Source: Gammaproteobacteria bacterium (lineage in GTDB: Bacteria > Pseudomonadota > Gammaproteobacteria > Steroidobacterales > Foliamicaceae). Taken from it: a stretch of DNA of 64,000 nt. The notes under the pieces are model-generated. The model was given only the letters and a program-made list of their open reading frames with translations, made no database searches and was not told where the DNA came from. The first letter of the stretch is position 1. Every line of letters starts with the position of its first letter. Position numbers and translations under genes: made by a program. Where the stretch lies: NCBI GenBank assembly GCA_011523505.1, contig WTGP01000019.1, positions 76,523 through 140,522 on the forward strand, in the 5' to 3' direction. Positions 1-9,380 of the stretch are shown in pieces.

Positions 1-1077
1 GATCTTGGAAAGCGCGGCGATGCCGCCGGGGCCGACCGACGGGACTTCATGCGACTCGGCGCCCTGCAGCGCGTACAGGTGCGCCGCCTTGATCGCCTTG
101 CGCTGGTCGTCGAGATAGAGCGAATCGCCGACGTTCACCTGACCCTGAAAGACGCGGAACACGCCCATCTTGCCGACGTACGGATCGACGTTGATCTTGA
201 ACAGCAGCGCGACCGCGTCCTCATCCTTGTCCGCCTTCAGCGCGACCGCCTCGCCGTTCAGCGAGCAGGCCGGCGGATTGCCCTCGCGGGGCGACGGCGC
301 AAGCTGGTTCATCGCGTTGAGCAGCTGGTTGATGCCGGACCCGGTGGCGGCGGAGACGAAACACACGGGCACCAGGTGGCCGCGGCGCAGCGCGCGTTCG
401 AACGCGCCGTGCAACTGCTCCGGGTTCATGTCCTCGCCCTCTTCCAGGTACAGCTCCATCAGGTCGTCGTCCAGTTCCACGACCTGGTCGACGATGGCGG
501 TGTGCGCCCCGGCGACCGAATCGAAGTCGGTGTCCGCGTCTTCCGGATTGAAATAGCAGTCGGCCACCCGCGCGGCGTTGTCGGCCGGCAGGTTCAGCGG
601 GATGCACTCGCGCCCGAAGGACTCGCGGATCTGCTCCATCAGGCCGGGCAGGTCGGCGGTCTCGCTGTCGATATGGCTGACCACGATGAACCGGGCCAGC
701 TTCATTTCCCCGGCCGCGTCCATCGCCCGGCGGGTCATCAGTTCGATGCCGGCGGCGGCGTTGATGACCACCATGGCGGTCTCCACGGCCGGCAGCACGC
801 TCAGCGCCCTCCCGGCGAAATCCGCCGAACCCGGCGTGTCGATCAGGTTGACGTTGGCGCCGTCGTGCTCGAAATGGCAAAGCGCGACATCGGCGGAATA
901 CTGCAGGCGCTTCTCTTCGGGGCGGTAGTCGCACACCGTGGTGCCGCGTTCGATGCTGCCGGGCGTCTTGATCGCGCCGGAAGCCGCCAGCAGCTTCTCG
1001 GCCAGCACGGTCTTGCCGGCGCCGGAATGGCCGAGGAGAACGATGTTGCGGATGGAAGCGGTGGATGGATGGGTCAT
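1..1077 (-). CDS. Elongation factor G-like GTPase (partial, C-terminus beyond window edge)
   Basis: The 359 visible codons read as a translation-factor GTPase of the EF-G-like class, not the housekeeping EF-G itself. Domain I has a P-loop GHSGAGKT (residues 16-23) and DTPGSADF (80-87), where normal EF-G has DTPGHVDF. The base-specificity position that is NKxD in EF-G reads SHID (134-137). The end of the visible part enters beta-barrel domain II. The frame stays open to the window edge, so roughly the second half is missing. The ATG at 1077 has a GAGGA ribosome-binding site. It lies 35 bp downstream of the SRPBCC gene on the same strand and may be cotranscribed with it. Family assignment is firm; the physiological role of these EF-G paralogues is not settled. 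Confidence 0.85.
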   Translation of the reverse strand, partial: MTHPSTASIRNIVLLGHSGAGKTVLAEKLLAASGAIKTPGSIERGTTVCDYRPEEKRLQYSADVALCHFEHDGANVNLIDTPGSADFAGRALSVLPAVETAMVVINAAAGIELMTRRAMDAAGEMKLARFIVVSHIDSETADLPGLMEQIRESFGRECIPLNLPADNAARVADCYFNPEDADTDFDSVAGAHTAIVDQVVELDDDLMELYLEEGEDMNPEQLHGAFERALRRGHLVPVCFVSAATGSGINQLLNAMNQLAPSPREGNPPACSLNGEAVALKADKDEDAVALLFKINVDPYVGKMGVFRVFQGQVNVGDSLYLDDQRKAIKAAHLYALQGAESHEVPSVGPGGIAALSKI

Positions 1078-1112
1078 GCTTGGCAGTCCTCGGCTTTGCT
1101 CGAAGGGGCGGC

Positions 1113-1745
1113 CTATGTGGCCTGGCTTTCCGGTTGTGCTTCCCCGGAATCGTCCGGGTCGCCCGGGGCGTCCATGATCGCCGGTCCGGGCTCGAGTTCA
1201 GGTTCAGGTTCGGGCGGATTTTCCAGGATCTCCTTCAGGTTGGCCAGACCCTGCTCATACGCCGAACCGACCATACCGTCCATCATCAGCGCCACGTAGC
1301 CCATGAACGGGCTCCCGCCCATGTTGGTCTCGAGTGTCCAGGTCAGGACCGAGCCTCCGTCGGCCTCGTCGATCAGGTAGTCCGCAACGGCCAAGCCCTG
1401 CGCGCCGAAATCCAGGTTGGTGCGAACCAGCGAATAGGGCTTGCTCTCGATGATCTCCTGGATGCCGTCGCCCACTTCCGGGTGATCGCTGTACCACATC
1501 ATGCGCGACCCCGCGCCGGTCGCGGGCCCTTCGTAAACGTAGCGCGTTTCCGGATCGATCAGTGCCCACGGCTGCCAGCTGTTGAACTGCCGGAAGTCGT
1601 TGACCATCTCGAACACGGCCTGCGGCGGCGCGTCGATTTCCATCGAGCGTTCCACGCGAACGTCCTTCGGAAGCAGGAAACCGACGGCGAAGAACAAGAC
1701 CAGCAGCGCCACAATAGCGAGCAGTATCCATTTGATGATCTTCAT
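1113..1745 (-). CDS. Membrane-anchored SRPBCC (polyketide cyclase/START-like) protein
   Basis: A 210-residue protein with one N-terminal membrane segment (about residues 3-24), then a START/SRPBCC-type domain. The recognisable features are the opening beta strand VERSMEIDAPP, the helix with VFEMVNDF, then FNSWQPW, and a closing amphipathic helix EQGLANLKEILE. The tail is Pro/Glu/Asp rich and probably disordered. The SRPBCC fold binds hydrophobic small molecules; the ligand here cannot be inferred. The start at 1745 was chosen because AGAGGGG lies just upstream and a hydrophobic anchor follows at once; the frame upstream is low-quality sequence. It is divergent from the hydrolase at 1892. Confidence 0.75.
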   Translation of the reverse strand: MKIIKWILLAIVALLVLFFAVGFLLPKDVRVERSMEIDAPPQAVFEMVNDFRQFNSWQPWALIDPETRYVYEGPATGAGSRMMWYSDHPEVGDGIQEIIESKPYSLVRTNLDFGAQGLAVADYLIDEADGGSVLTWTLETNMGGSPFMGYVALMMDGMVGSAYEQGLANLKEILENPPEPEPELEPGPAIMDAPGDPDDSGEAQPESQAT

Positions 1746-1891
1746 GGGGTACCCCTCTTTGAACTCTTCTCCCGCGCATTGCGCAAGGTGCGGGAATTTA
1801 CCACAGCCGGGACTTGAGGCGGTGGCGGCCCATCCGCGAATTGAGGCAATATGCGCATTTCCGAATCGCCTGCCGCCACCGGGAGAAGTCC

Positions 1892-2743
1892 ATGTCAAAC
1901 GCTCCACCGCTGCGCTTGAGCCGCGCCTTCGCCGACACGGCCAAGGGCCGCATTCACTATCGATATCACTTTCCGGGGTCGGCGAAGGGCACGCTGCTCA
2001 TGCTGCACGCCTCACCCACGTCGTCGTGGAGCATGCGCACGCTGGGCGGGGCGCTGGCCGAAACGCTGAACGTGGTTTGCCCGGACACGCCCGGCAACGG
2101 CGATTCGGACGCGCTGCCGATGGAGCAGCCCCGCATCGAGGACTTCGCCGTTTCCATGCTGGCGCTGCTCGACACGCTGGGAATCGAGAGCGCCTCGGCC
2201 TACGGCAGCCACACCGGCGCGCACACGGCCATCGAACTGGGGATCGCCGCGCCGGACCGGATCGGCAAGGTGATCCTGGACGGGATTGCGCTGTTCGAAG
2301 GCGAGGAGCGCCAGGACATGCTGAGCAACTACGCGCCGGAGGTGCACCCGGACCTGGAAGGCCGGCACTACCTCTGGGCGTTCCAGTTCATGCGCGACCA
2401 GAACATCTTCTTTCCCTGGTTCAAGCGCGACAAGGAGCACCTGCGCGGCACGGGCATCGTGGCGCCCGAATTGCTGCACATGGCGACGGTGGAGGTGCTG
2501 AAGGCGCTTACCACCTACCACAAGGCCTACCGGGCGGCCTTTTCCCACCGGGTTCGCGAGCGCATGCCGCTTTTGACCTGCGAAGCGCTGGCGATCTGCG
2601 ACGAACAGGACCCGCTGCTCGAACACACCCGCGTGGCCGCGGCGCTCGCCCCCAACGCGCGCTTCGTCAACATGCCGCCCTACGAGGACCCGGAGTTCCT
2701 GACCCGCAAGGTCGGCGCCATCCGCGAATTCGTTATTGGTTGA
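1892..2743 (+). CDS. Alpha/beta-hydrolase-fold protein with atypical nucleophile elbow
   Basis: A 283-residue soluble protein with the alpha/beta hydrolase layout: an HxxP-type oxyanion strand (LHASPTSSW, from residue 38), then PDTPGNGDS, a nucleophile-elbow segment, and a late strand ending CDEQDP (Asp240). The elbow reads G105-S-H-T-G109, so the position that normally carries Ser, Asp or Cys is His107. I also find no histidine in the usual place after the last strand (MPPYEDPEF). The protein may therefore be non-hydrolytic or use different chemistry. The ATG at 1892 fits the family N-terminus. The stop is immediately adjacent to the end of the convergent DUF885 gene. Confidence 0.75.
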   Translation: MSNAPPLRLSRAFADTAKGRIHYRYHFPGSAKGTLLMLHASPTSSWSMRTLGGALAETLNVVCPDTPGNGDSDALPMEQPRIEDFAVSMLALLDTLGIESASAYGSHTGAHTAIELGIAAPDRIGKVILDGIALFEGEERQDMLSNYAPEVHPDLEGRHYLWAFQFMRDQNIFFPWFKRDKEHLRGTGIVAPELLHMATVEVLKALTTYHKAYRAAFSHRVRERMPLLTCEALAICDEQDPLLEHTRVAAALAPNARFVNMPPYEDPEFLTRKVGAIREFVIG

Positions 2744-4486
2744 TCAGAGGAGGGGGCCGGAGTCGTCGGGGCCCATCATCGCTTCGCGCAGCGCCGGCAG
2801 CGGCGCGTTGCCGAGCGACAGCAGTTGCTCGTGAAACTCCTTCCAGGCCGCGCGCCCGCCGCGGTCCGCAGTCCAGTCCTCGCGCATCTTCACGATGATG
2901 AGCTTGCCCAGCGTGTAGACGAAGTAGTCGGGATCGTAGGTGCCCCTGAGCGCCTGCTGCTGCGCGTTGCCCGGGTCCAGGTAGGCCAGTTCCGCGAACA
3001 TCCGCTGCGAGGTCTCGACGTCCATGCCCTCCACGTGCAATCCGATGGATGACAGGAAGCGCACGTCGCGCATCAGCGCGTCGAGGATCTGACCCACCCT
3101 GAGCAGCGGCTTTCCTTCGCCCAGGCCCGCTTCCTGCATCAGCTCCTCGGTGTAATGGGCCCAGCCCTCGCTCAGCATGGCGTTCCAGAAGATCTTGCCC
3201 ATCCGGTTGGCGGAGCGCTTGATGTAGAGCGAATGCAGGAAATGCCCGGGCCAGACTTCATGCACCGAGGTGTTGAGCAGGTCGGCTTCGCCGGGCACGT
3301 ACTGCCGCTGCACTTCCGGCGGCCATTCCGGGTCCGGGCCGGCGATGTAGTAGATGGCGGGCAGGCCTTCCTCGTAGGCGCCGGGAATCTCGATGTAGGC
3401 GGAATTGGTGCGCCGGTAGGCGGGCGCCTCCGCCACGAAGGCGGTTTCGTCGCTGGGAATGCCGACGATGTCCGCCTGGACCAGGAACTCCTTCAGTTCC
3501 GGCAACTGTTCGTTGGCGCGGGCCACGGCGCCCTGTTCGGGTTTGTCGTCGCGCACCATGGCGGCGCATTCGGCGATCGTGATTTCCGGATCGACCAGCT
3601 TGCAGGTCGATCGCAGGAGCTCCAGGTTGCGCGCCAGGTCGGCCTGCGCCACGCCCTTCAGCGTCTTCCAATCCAGGTCGATCCGGTAACGGCGCCAGAG
3701 CAGTTCCCGGTAGCGTTCTTCGCCGAGGGCGAAGTCGCCGCTCGCATCCTCGAGGCGCAGCTCCAGCCAGGTCTCGACTTCACGCAGGGCCTGCACGGCG
3801 GGTGCCAGCGCTTCGGCAAACGCCGCCTGGAGGTCCTCGTCCTCGACATCGGCGAACAGGCCGGGCGCGTCGCCCTCGAGATGCGACGCCAGTCCGCCGA
3901 AGTTGACCAGAGCGGTGCGAACGAACGGCCGCGCAAAAGGCGGCTCGAGCGTGCCGCGCATCTGCTCCAGATAAGCCGGGATTTTCTGCAGGTGGGCGGT
4001 CAGTGCCGCGAGCCGCTCGTCCTTGCGTGCGTATTCGCGCGATACGTAGACGCTGGGGCTCAGGCGCCCCGCGTACCAGGCCGGGTTGCGCAAGTGATAC
4101 TCCGCCACCTCCACGCTGAACAGCATGCTCTCGATGGAGGCAAGGAGATGACTGCGCTCAAGGTCCTGTTCCGGACTCAGGGATTCCACGGAAAACTCTT
4201 CCTGCGCCCTTTGGGCGTACTGCCGCAGCATGTCGCCGCGCTCGCGAATCGCCCGCGCGCTCATGTCCGGAAGCTGCCCGTCGAATTCGTGGCGGCCGGC
4301 CCACACGGCGCGCGTCGGCTCGGCGGCGTACAGGTCGTCGATGAATTCCCCGGTGAATCGTTCCCACCCGGGTTCGGCAATGGCCACCGGCTCCTCCTCC
4401 GGCGCCTCTCCGCCGCATCCCGAAATCGCACCGGCCGCCGCCGCCAGGGCGGCAAGCAGGCCAAGGGAAGTTTCGCGCAGGTTCAT
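2744..4486 (-). CDS. DUF885 family lipoprotein, putative zinc peptidase
   Basis: A 580-residue protein of the DUF885 family. The N-terminus is a lipoprotein signal with lipobox AISGC (Cys24), so the protein should be tethered in the envelope. The family's metal-site signature is present as HEVWPGH (409-415), followed by EGWAHYTE (440-447), resembling the HExxH-plus-Glu arrangement of gluzincin peptidases. Length is normal for the family. Substrate is unknown; several relatives are annotated as dipeptidyl carboxypeptidase-like, which is weak evidence. It lies 49 bp downstream of the cytochrome c'-type gene and could be the last gene of the long minus-strand operon. Confidence 0.85.
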   Translation of the reverse strand: MNLRETSLGLLAALAAAAGAISGCGGEAPEEEPVAIAEPGWERFTGEFIDDLYAAEPTRAVWAGRHEFDGQLPDMSARAIRERGDMLRQYAQRAQEEFSVESLSPEQDLERSHLLASIESMLFSVEVAEYHLRNPAWYAGRLSPSVYVSREYARKDERLAALTAHLQKIPAYLEQMRGTLEPPFARPFVRTALVNFGGLASHLEGDAPGLFADVEDEDLQAAFAEALAPAVQALREVETWLELRLEDASGDFALGEERYRELLWRRYRIDLDWKTLKGVAQADLARNLELLRSTCKLVDPEITIAECAAMVRDDKPEQGAVARANEQLPELKEFLVQADIVGIPSDETAFVAEAPAYRRTNSAYIEIPGAYEEGLPAIYYIAGPDPEWPPEVQRQYVPGEADLLNTSVHEVWPGHFLHSLYIKRSANRMGKIFWNAMLSEGWAHYTEELMQEAGLGEGKPLLRVGQILDALMRDVRFLSSIGLHVEGMDVETSQRMFAELAYLDPGNAQQQALRGTYDPDYFVYTLGKLIIVKMREDWTADRGGRAAWKEFHEQLLSLGNAPLPALREAMMGPDDSGPLL

Positions 4487-4535
4487 GAGAACAGAAATTG
4501 TATCTGTCCCGCGAGGCCGGCGCCGTGTCGAGCAG

Positions 4536-4982
4536 CTAGTCCTCTTCCTCGTGCCGGAAATCGCGGTGGCAGTCCCGGCAGGCGTCGGCCAGCCGCTTCA
4601 GCGACTGCACCATGAACTCCCGGTCTCCGGACCCGGCCGCGGCAACCAGGTTACGCCCCTCGCGCTCGGCCGCCTCGGCCCGGTTCAGAAACTGCTCGGG
4701 CCTTTGCCAGATGCCCGGCAGGGCCGATGTGTCGCCTTCGTCGGATCCCGGCGGAAACAGCGAACTGACCAGTTGCGCGTTGAGTCCGAGCGAGGTGGCC
4801 TGGGTTTCGACGTGACGTTCATCCACTTCCAGGTTGCCGGCCAGCAACTCCGTCAGCGCCGTCAGGTGCGCCGCCATGCTCAGCATGACGTCCTTGCGGT
4901 AATCGATCATGCCTTGTTCGTCCGCCGTGGCGACGGCCAGCAGAACAACGGCGCCGATGGCCGTTGCGATTCCCCGGATCAT
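4536..4982 (-). CDS. Cytochrome c'-type (class II c) periplasmic heme protein
   Basis: A 148-residue protein with a Sec signal peptide (cleavage likely after ATA, residue 20) and a C-terminal heme-binding motif CRDCH (135-139). A C-terminal CxxCH in a small four-helix protein that begins DYRKDVM is characteristic of cytochrome c'/class II cytochromes c. These bind one covalent heme in the periplasm and act in electron transfer or NO/gas binding. The start at 4982 gives a good signal peptide; an in-frame ATG at 4997 adds five residues. It follows the second permease by 83 bp. Its presence downstream of a ferrochelatase-like gene is suggestive but does not prove a shared heme theme. Confidence 0.8.
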   Translation of the reverse strand: MIRGIATAIGAVVLLAVATADEQGMIDYRKDVMLSMAAHLTALTELLAGNLEVDERHVETQATSLGLNAQLVSSLFPPGSDEGDTSALPGIWQRPEQFLNRAEAAEREGRNLVAAAGSGDREFMVQSLKRLADACRDCHRDFRHEEED

Positions 4983-5065
4983 GCGGCCCGCCCGCATCGG
5001 ATCAGCCCGGCAGCGCACCGCGCCGCGACACCGGTGTCGGGCGACGACGCGGGCGGGACACGACA

Positions 5066-6256
5066 CTAGAGCTCGCGCAGGGCCGCGGTGACCTGCGTGG
5101 TCGCCGCCCGCACGGCGGGAAAGAACCCGCCCACCAGGCCCACTATCAGGGCCGCCGCGATTCCCTGTCCGAGGAGGTCCGGCGTAACGGCGAAATTGAA
5201 CACGACCTGGCTGAAACTGGCGGCCAGGGTGGAGGCCTGAAAACCGTTCAGGGCGAACCAGGCGATGGCGCAGCCGAGCACGCCCCCGAGAAACGCCAGC
5301 ACCACCGACTCGAGTAGGGTCGCCAGGGCGGTGGGAAAGGAACCGAAGCCGACCGCCCGCAGCGTGGCCAGCTCGCGCGCCCGGGCGGAAATGGATGCAT
5401 ACATGGCGTTCAGTGCGGCAAACACGGCGCCGATTGCCATCAGCACCGAAACCGGAACTGCGATCCAGCGGATCAGCGAAGCCGTGTCCTCGGCCTGCTC
5501 GGAGTAGAACTGCTTCTCGCTCCAGACGTCCACGCTCAGCCGCTGGTCGTCGCCCAGGGCCTCTTCCAGTCGCGTACGTCCTTCCGCGCCGTCCACGCGG
5601 GCGCGTACCACCTGAAAGCCGTTGCCGAGCTGATACGCGGACTGGAGCACGTTGACGTCGCACCACAGTTCGGATTCGAAAACGGAGCCGCCGGTCTCGA
5701 ACACTCCGGTCACGAGCCATTCGGTCTTCCCGAATCGGATGGTCTGCCCGGGCTCCAGGCCCACGAACTGGTTACGCGCGCCGCGGCCGACGATCAATTC
5801 AAACCGCCCCGGAGTGAATTCCGAACCCTCCGCCAGCCGATAGTCCTTGCGCAGCGCATAGCCGGGGGGCTGTATGCCGCGCAGCGCGATGTTGGCCTCC
5901 GTCCCGGACGACTTGCCCACGGCATTGACGATCCAGAACAGTTCCGCGGAAACCTCGGGCTCTCCCGCCGCGTCCCTGAAGATGCCCGGGGCGTAACGGA
6001 TCACGTCCGCCTGCTCTCCAGTGAAGCGGCTGTTGAGTTCCGCGGTGGAGCCGCTGCGCAGGACCAGGGCCACGTCCTCCTGCCCGGTCCCTTCCATGGT
6101 CTTCTCGAATCCCGAGGCCATGGACAGCACGCCGGCGAAAACGCCGGTCAGAGCGGCGATACCGGACATGGCCACCGCGGCCGTGCCGGGCCTGCGCGGC
6201 AGGCTGCGGAGGTTCAGGGCCGAGAGGGCCGCCGTCTGCGTCAGCCAGCCGAACAC
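5066..6256 (-). CDS. ABC transporter permease, MacB/FtsX type (second of pair)
   Basis: A 396-residue permease with the four-helix FtsX/MacB layout: one N-terminal membrane helix (about 28-48), a large periplasmic domain (roughly 50-260), then three helices in the C-terminal third, with the conserved RARELATLRAVG coupling segment between the second and third. Such permeases form mechanotransmission or efflux machines with a periplasmic adaptor, or extract lipoproteins. It lies 4 bp after the preceding permease gene, which has the same topology but little sequence in common. The two probably form a heterodimer powered by the ATPase at 7421-8116. Confidence 0.85.
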   Translation of the reverse strand: MFGWLTQTAALSALNLRSLPRRPGTAAVAMSGIAALTGVFAGVLSMASGFEKTMEGTGQEDVALVLRSGSTAELNSRFTGEQADVIRYAPGIFRDAAGEPEVSAELFWIVNAVGKSSGTEANIALRGIQPPGYALRKDYRLAEGSEFTPGRFELIVGRGARNQFVGLEPGQTIRFGKTEWLVTGVFETGGSVFESELWCDVNVLQSAYQLGNGFQVVRARVDGAEGRTRLEEALGDDQRLSVDVWSEKQFYSEQAEDTASLIRWIAVPVSVLMAIGAVFAALNAMYASISARARELATLRAVGFGSFPTALATLLESVVLAFLGGVLGCAIAWFALNGFQASTLAASFSQVVFNFAVTPDLLGQGIAAALIVGLVGGFFPAVRAATTQVTAALREL

Positions 6257-6260
6257 GGCA

Positions 6261-7420
6261 CTACGTGGTGCGCAACAGCGCCACGATGTCCAGCCTGAGC
6301 GCCCGGATGACCGGCGGAAGCACGGATCCCAGGCTGATCGCCAGCATCAGCGCCAGGCCCAGCGTTATGGAAAATGTGCCGATTTGCAGGCCGGCAGGGA
6401 ACACGGCGCCCATGATCCCGGCCACGACCGTGAGGGCGCCCCATCCCAGCGCCATCGCCAGGATGCCCACGGGCAGAACCAGCAGCAGGCCCTCCAGGAC
6501 CGTCAGCCGGAAGATGCTCCCGGAGGTGAAGCCCAGCGTCTTGAGCACGCCCATTTCGTGGATCCGCTCGCGCACCGACTGCGCCATCGTGTGGCCGGTC
6601 ACGAGCAGAATCATGAACACGACCGCCGCCAGGATCAGCGTCACGATCAGGCCGATGTTGCCGAACTGCTGCGCGTATGCCTGGGCGAAGGCCGCCTCGG
6701 TGTTGGTCTTGGTCTCGGCCGGAGAATTCTCGAATTCCGCGTCGATCGAGGCCATCAGGTCCTCGATCGGCATCGAGCCGTTACCCTTGGAAACGTACCA
6801 GCCGACAGTGCCCTTGCCGAAGGCCCGGGCCTCGTCGAAATAGTCGTAATGGAACAGCACCACGCCTGCATTCATGCCGGCGTCGGTGTCGTCGAATATG
6901 CCTTCGATTTCGAATTCCCAGACGTCGCTGCCGTTGTTTCGCGTCCATATGCTGGACCTCAGCGGAACGAGGTCACCGATTTCCCAGCCGTACTGCGTGG
7001 CCACCGGGCGGCCCACGATGGCGCCGCCCCGATTGGCCAGCCAGGCCTGCCTCTGTTCCTCGTCCAGCTTGATTTCGGGATTGAGCGCCAGGTATTCCTC
7101 GGCCACGACCGGGTACTGGGCGAATTCGGGATTGTCCTGGTAGCGGGCGCCGAACCAGGTTCCGTGGGACACCGCGTCGACGCCCGGCAGGCGCGCGATC
7201 CGCGACTGGTAGGCCACGGGCAGCATCATGATCAGCGAAACCTTGTGCGAGGTCAGCAGCCGCTCCTGCGCTTCGACGCCGACATCGCTCAGCGAGAACG
7301 CGATCCGCAGGCCCTCGAGCAGGGTAAAGAGAAAGAAAACCACGAGCACCGCCAGCATCGTGAACACGGTGCGGATGGGTTTGCGCCAGAGGTTTCGCCA
7401 GATCAGCGTGAAGCGGTTCA

Positions 7421-7421
<1 letters not shown>
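6261..7421 (-). CDS. ABC transporter permease, MacB/FtsX type (first of pair)
   Basis: A 386-residue membrane protein with an N-terminal helix after the basic start RNLWRKPIRT, a large periplasmic domain, and three C-terminal helices with the coupling motif RERIHEMGVLKTLGF. This is the MacB/FtsX permease pattern. The ATG at 7421 overlaps the stop codon of the upstream ATPase as ATGA, which fixes the start and implies coupled translation. With the adaptor, the ATPase and the second permease it makes a complete inner-membrane exporter. I see no outer-membrane channel gene beside it. The substrate is not evident from the sequence. Confidence 0.85.
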
Positions 7422-8116
<695 letters not shown>

Positions 8117-8144
8117 GAATCGCGCTCTTGTATTCCGTGCCGGG

Positions 8145-9380
8145 TCAAGGATATTGAATTTCCGCCCCGTCGGATAGCCCCGCGGGCGGATCGAGGATGA
8201 CCCTGTCACCCGGCGACAGTCCGGAAAGGACCACCACTCTCCTGCCGTCGCGCTCGCCCGCCGCGACGCTGCGGCGCACGGCCCGTCCGTCTTCCGCCAG
8301 GTAAACCCAGTGATCGTCCGCCGGTCCCTGCAGGGCCGAAGAGGAGATGCTCAACCGCTCCGGACCGGCCACGGCTGCCGGCGCCGGTTGTCCCGCCTCG
8401 ATGAACGATACCTTTGCGCCCATGTCCGGAAGAATGCGCGGGTCGCGCTCGAGAATGCCCACACGCACCCGGACCGTGGCCTTCTCGCGATTGGCCGCCG
8501 GCACGATCGCGATCACCTCCGCCGGAATGCGCCAGGAAGGATAGGCGTCCAGTCGCGCCGTCACCGCGCCTCCGGGCCGCACCCGCTGCAGGTAGGCCTC
8601 GTTGACGTCCACCTCGATTTCCAGCGATTCCATGTCCACCAGCGTGCAGATGCCGGTCCGGGTAAATCCGCCGCCCGCGGAGACGGGGGAAACCATTTCG
8701 CCCGGCTGGGCGTTCTTGTCGATGACCACGCCGGCAAAGGGAGCGCGAATGACCGTTTCGCTGTGCGCCTGCCGCTGCACCGCCACCGCGCGGTCCGCGA
8801 CCGTAACGGCCGCGTCGTTCGATTCAAGGCGGGCGCTCAGCCGGTCGCGGGCGGCCGTCGCGGCGTCCAGCTCGGCTTCGCTGGCCAGTCCCCGCTCGTG
8901 CAGTTCCGACAGCCGGGTGTAGGACAGTTCGGCTTCATGAAGCTCGGCGCGGGTCTCGCCCAGCGCGCTGCGCGCCGAGGTCAGTTGCGCTTCCGCCAGG
9001 CGCAGCTGCGCGAGTTCCGCCGCGTCGTCCAGCTCGGCCACCACCTGGCCCTCCTCGACGGTCATGCCTTCTTCCACGAGCACCCTGCGGATTCTTCCGG
9101 TGCGCTGGGACGAAACGGTGGCGGAGCGCCGCGCGGTCACGTAGCCGCTTGCGTCCAGAACGCTGGCGGCAGCGCCTGCCGACGACGAATGCACCGTTTC
9201 GACCCGCACTGCCGTCGCGGAGTCGGGCCAGAACCAGGCGGCCAGCAGGGCGAGCGCGCCGGCCACGCAAACCGTGCCGATGGACGGCCACAGGAATCGC
9301 TTCAGGCGACTTTCCGGGGGCTGCTCATCCCGTGGAATGCGCAGCCCCTCGAGGCTTGGGCGGTCGCCGGTCTCGCTCAT
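8145..9380 (-). CDS. Periplasmic adaptor (membrane fusion protein), MacA/HlyD-like
   Basis: A 411-residue adaptor: a cytoplasmic N-tail, one membrane helix (about 32-52), a lipoyl-like half (VEEGMTVEEGQVVAELDD), a long alpha-helical hairpin rich in Ala/Glu/Arg, the second lipoyl half (IRAPFAGVVIDKNAQPGE), then beta-barrel and membrane-proximal domains. Adaptors of this kind link an inner-membrane ABC or RND pump to an outer-membrane channel. The gene overlaps the upstream ferrochelatase-like gene by 4 bases (ATGA) and precedes the matching ATPase and permeases, so it belongs to that exporter. Confidence 0.9.
   Translation of the reverse strand: MSETGDRPSLEGLRIPRDEQPPESRLKRFLWPSIGTVCVAGALALLAAWFWPDSATAVRVETVHSSSAGAAASVLDASGYVTARRSATVSSQRTGRIRRVLVEEGMTVEEGQVVAELDDAAELAQLRLAEAQLTSARSALGETRAELHEAELSYTRLSELHERGLASEAELDAATAARDRLSARLESNDAAVTVADRAVAVQRQAHSETVIRAPFAGVVIDKNAQPGEMVSPVSAGGGFTRTGICTLVDMESLEIEVDVNEAYLQRVRPGGAVTARLDAYPSWRIPAEVIAIVPAANREKATVRVRVGILERDPRILPDMGAKVSFIEAGQPAPAAVAGPERLSISSSALQGPADDHWVYLAEDGRAVRRSVAAGERDGRRVVVLSGLSPGDRVILDPPAGLSDGAEIQYP

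Noticed and set aside
3155-4615. A 486-codon plus-strand open frame
   Set aside because: Antisense to the DUF885 gene, which has a lipobox and metal motif; the plus-strand product is compositionally a shadow.
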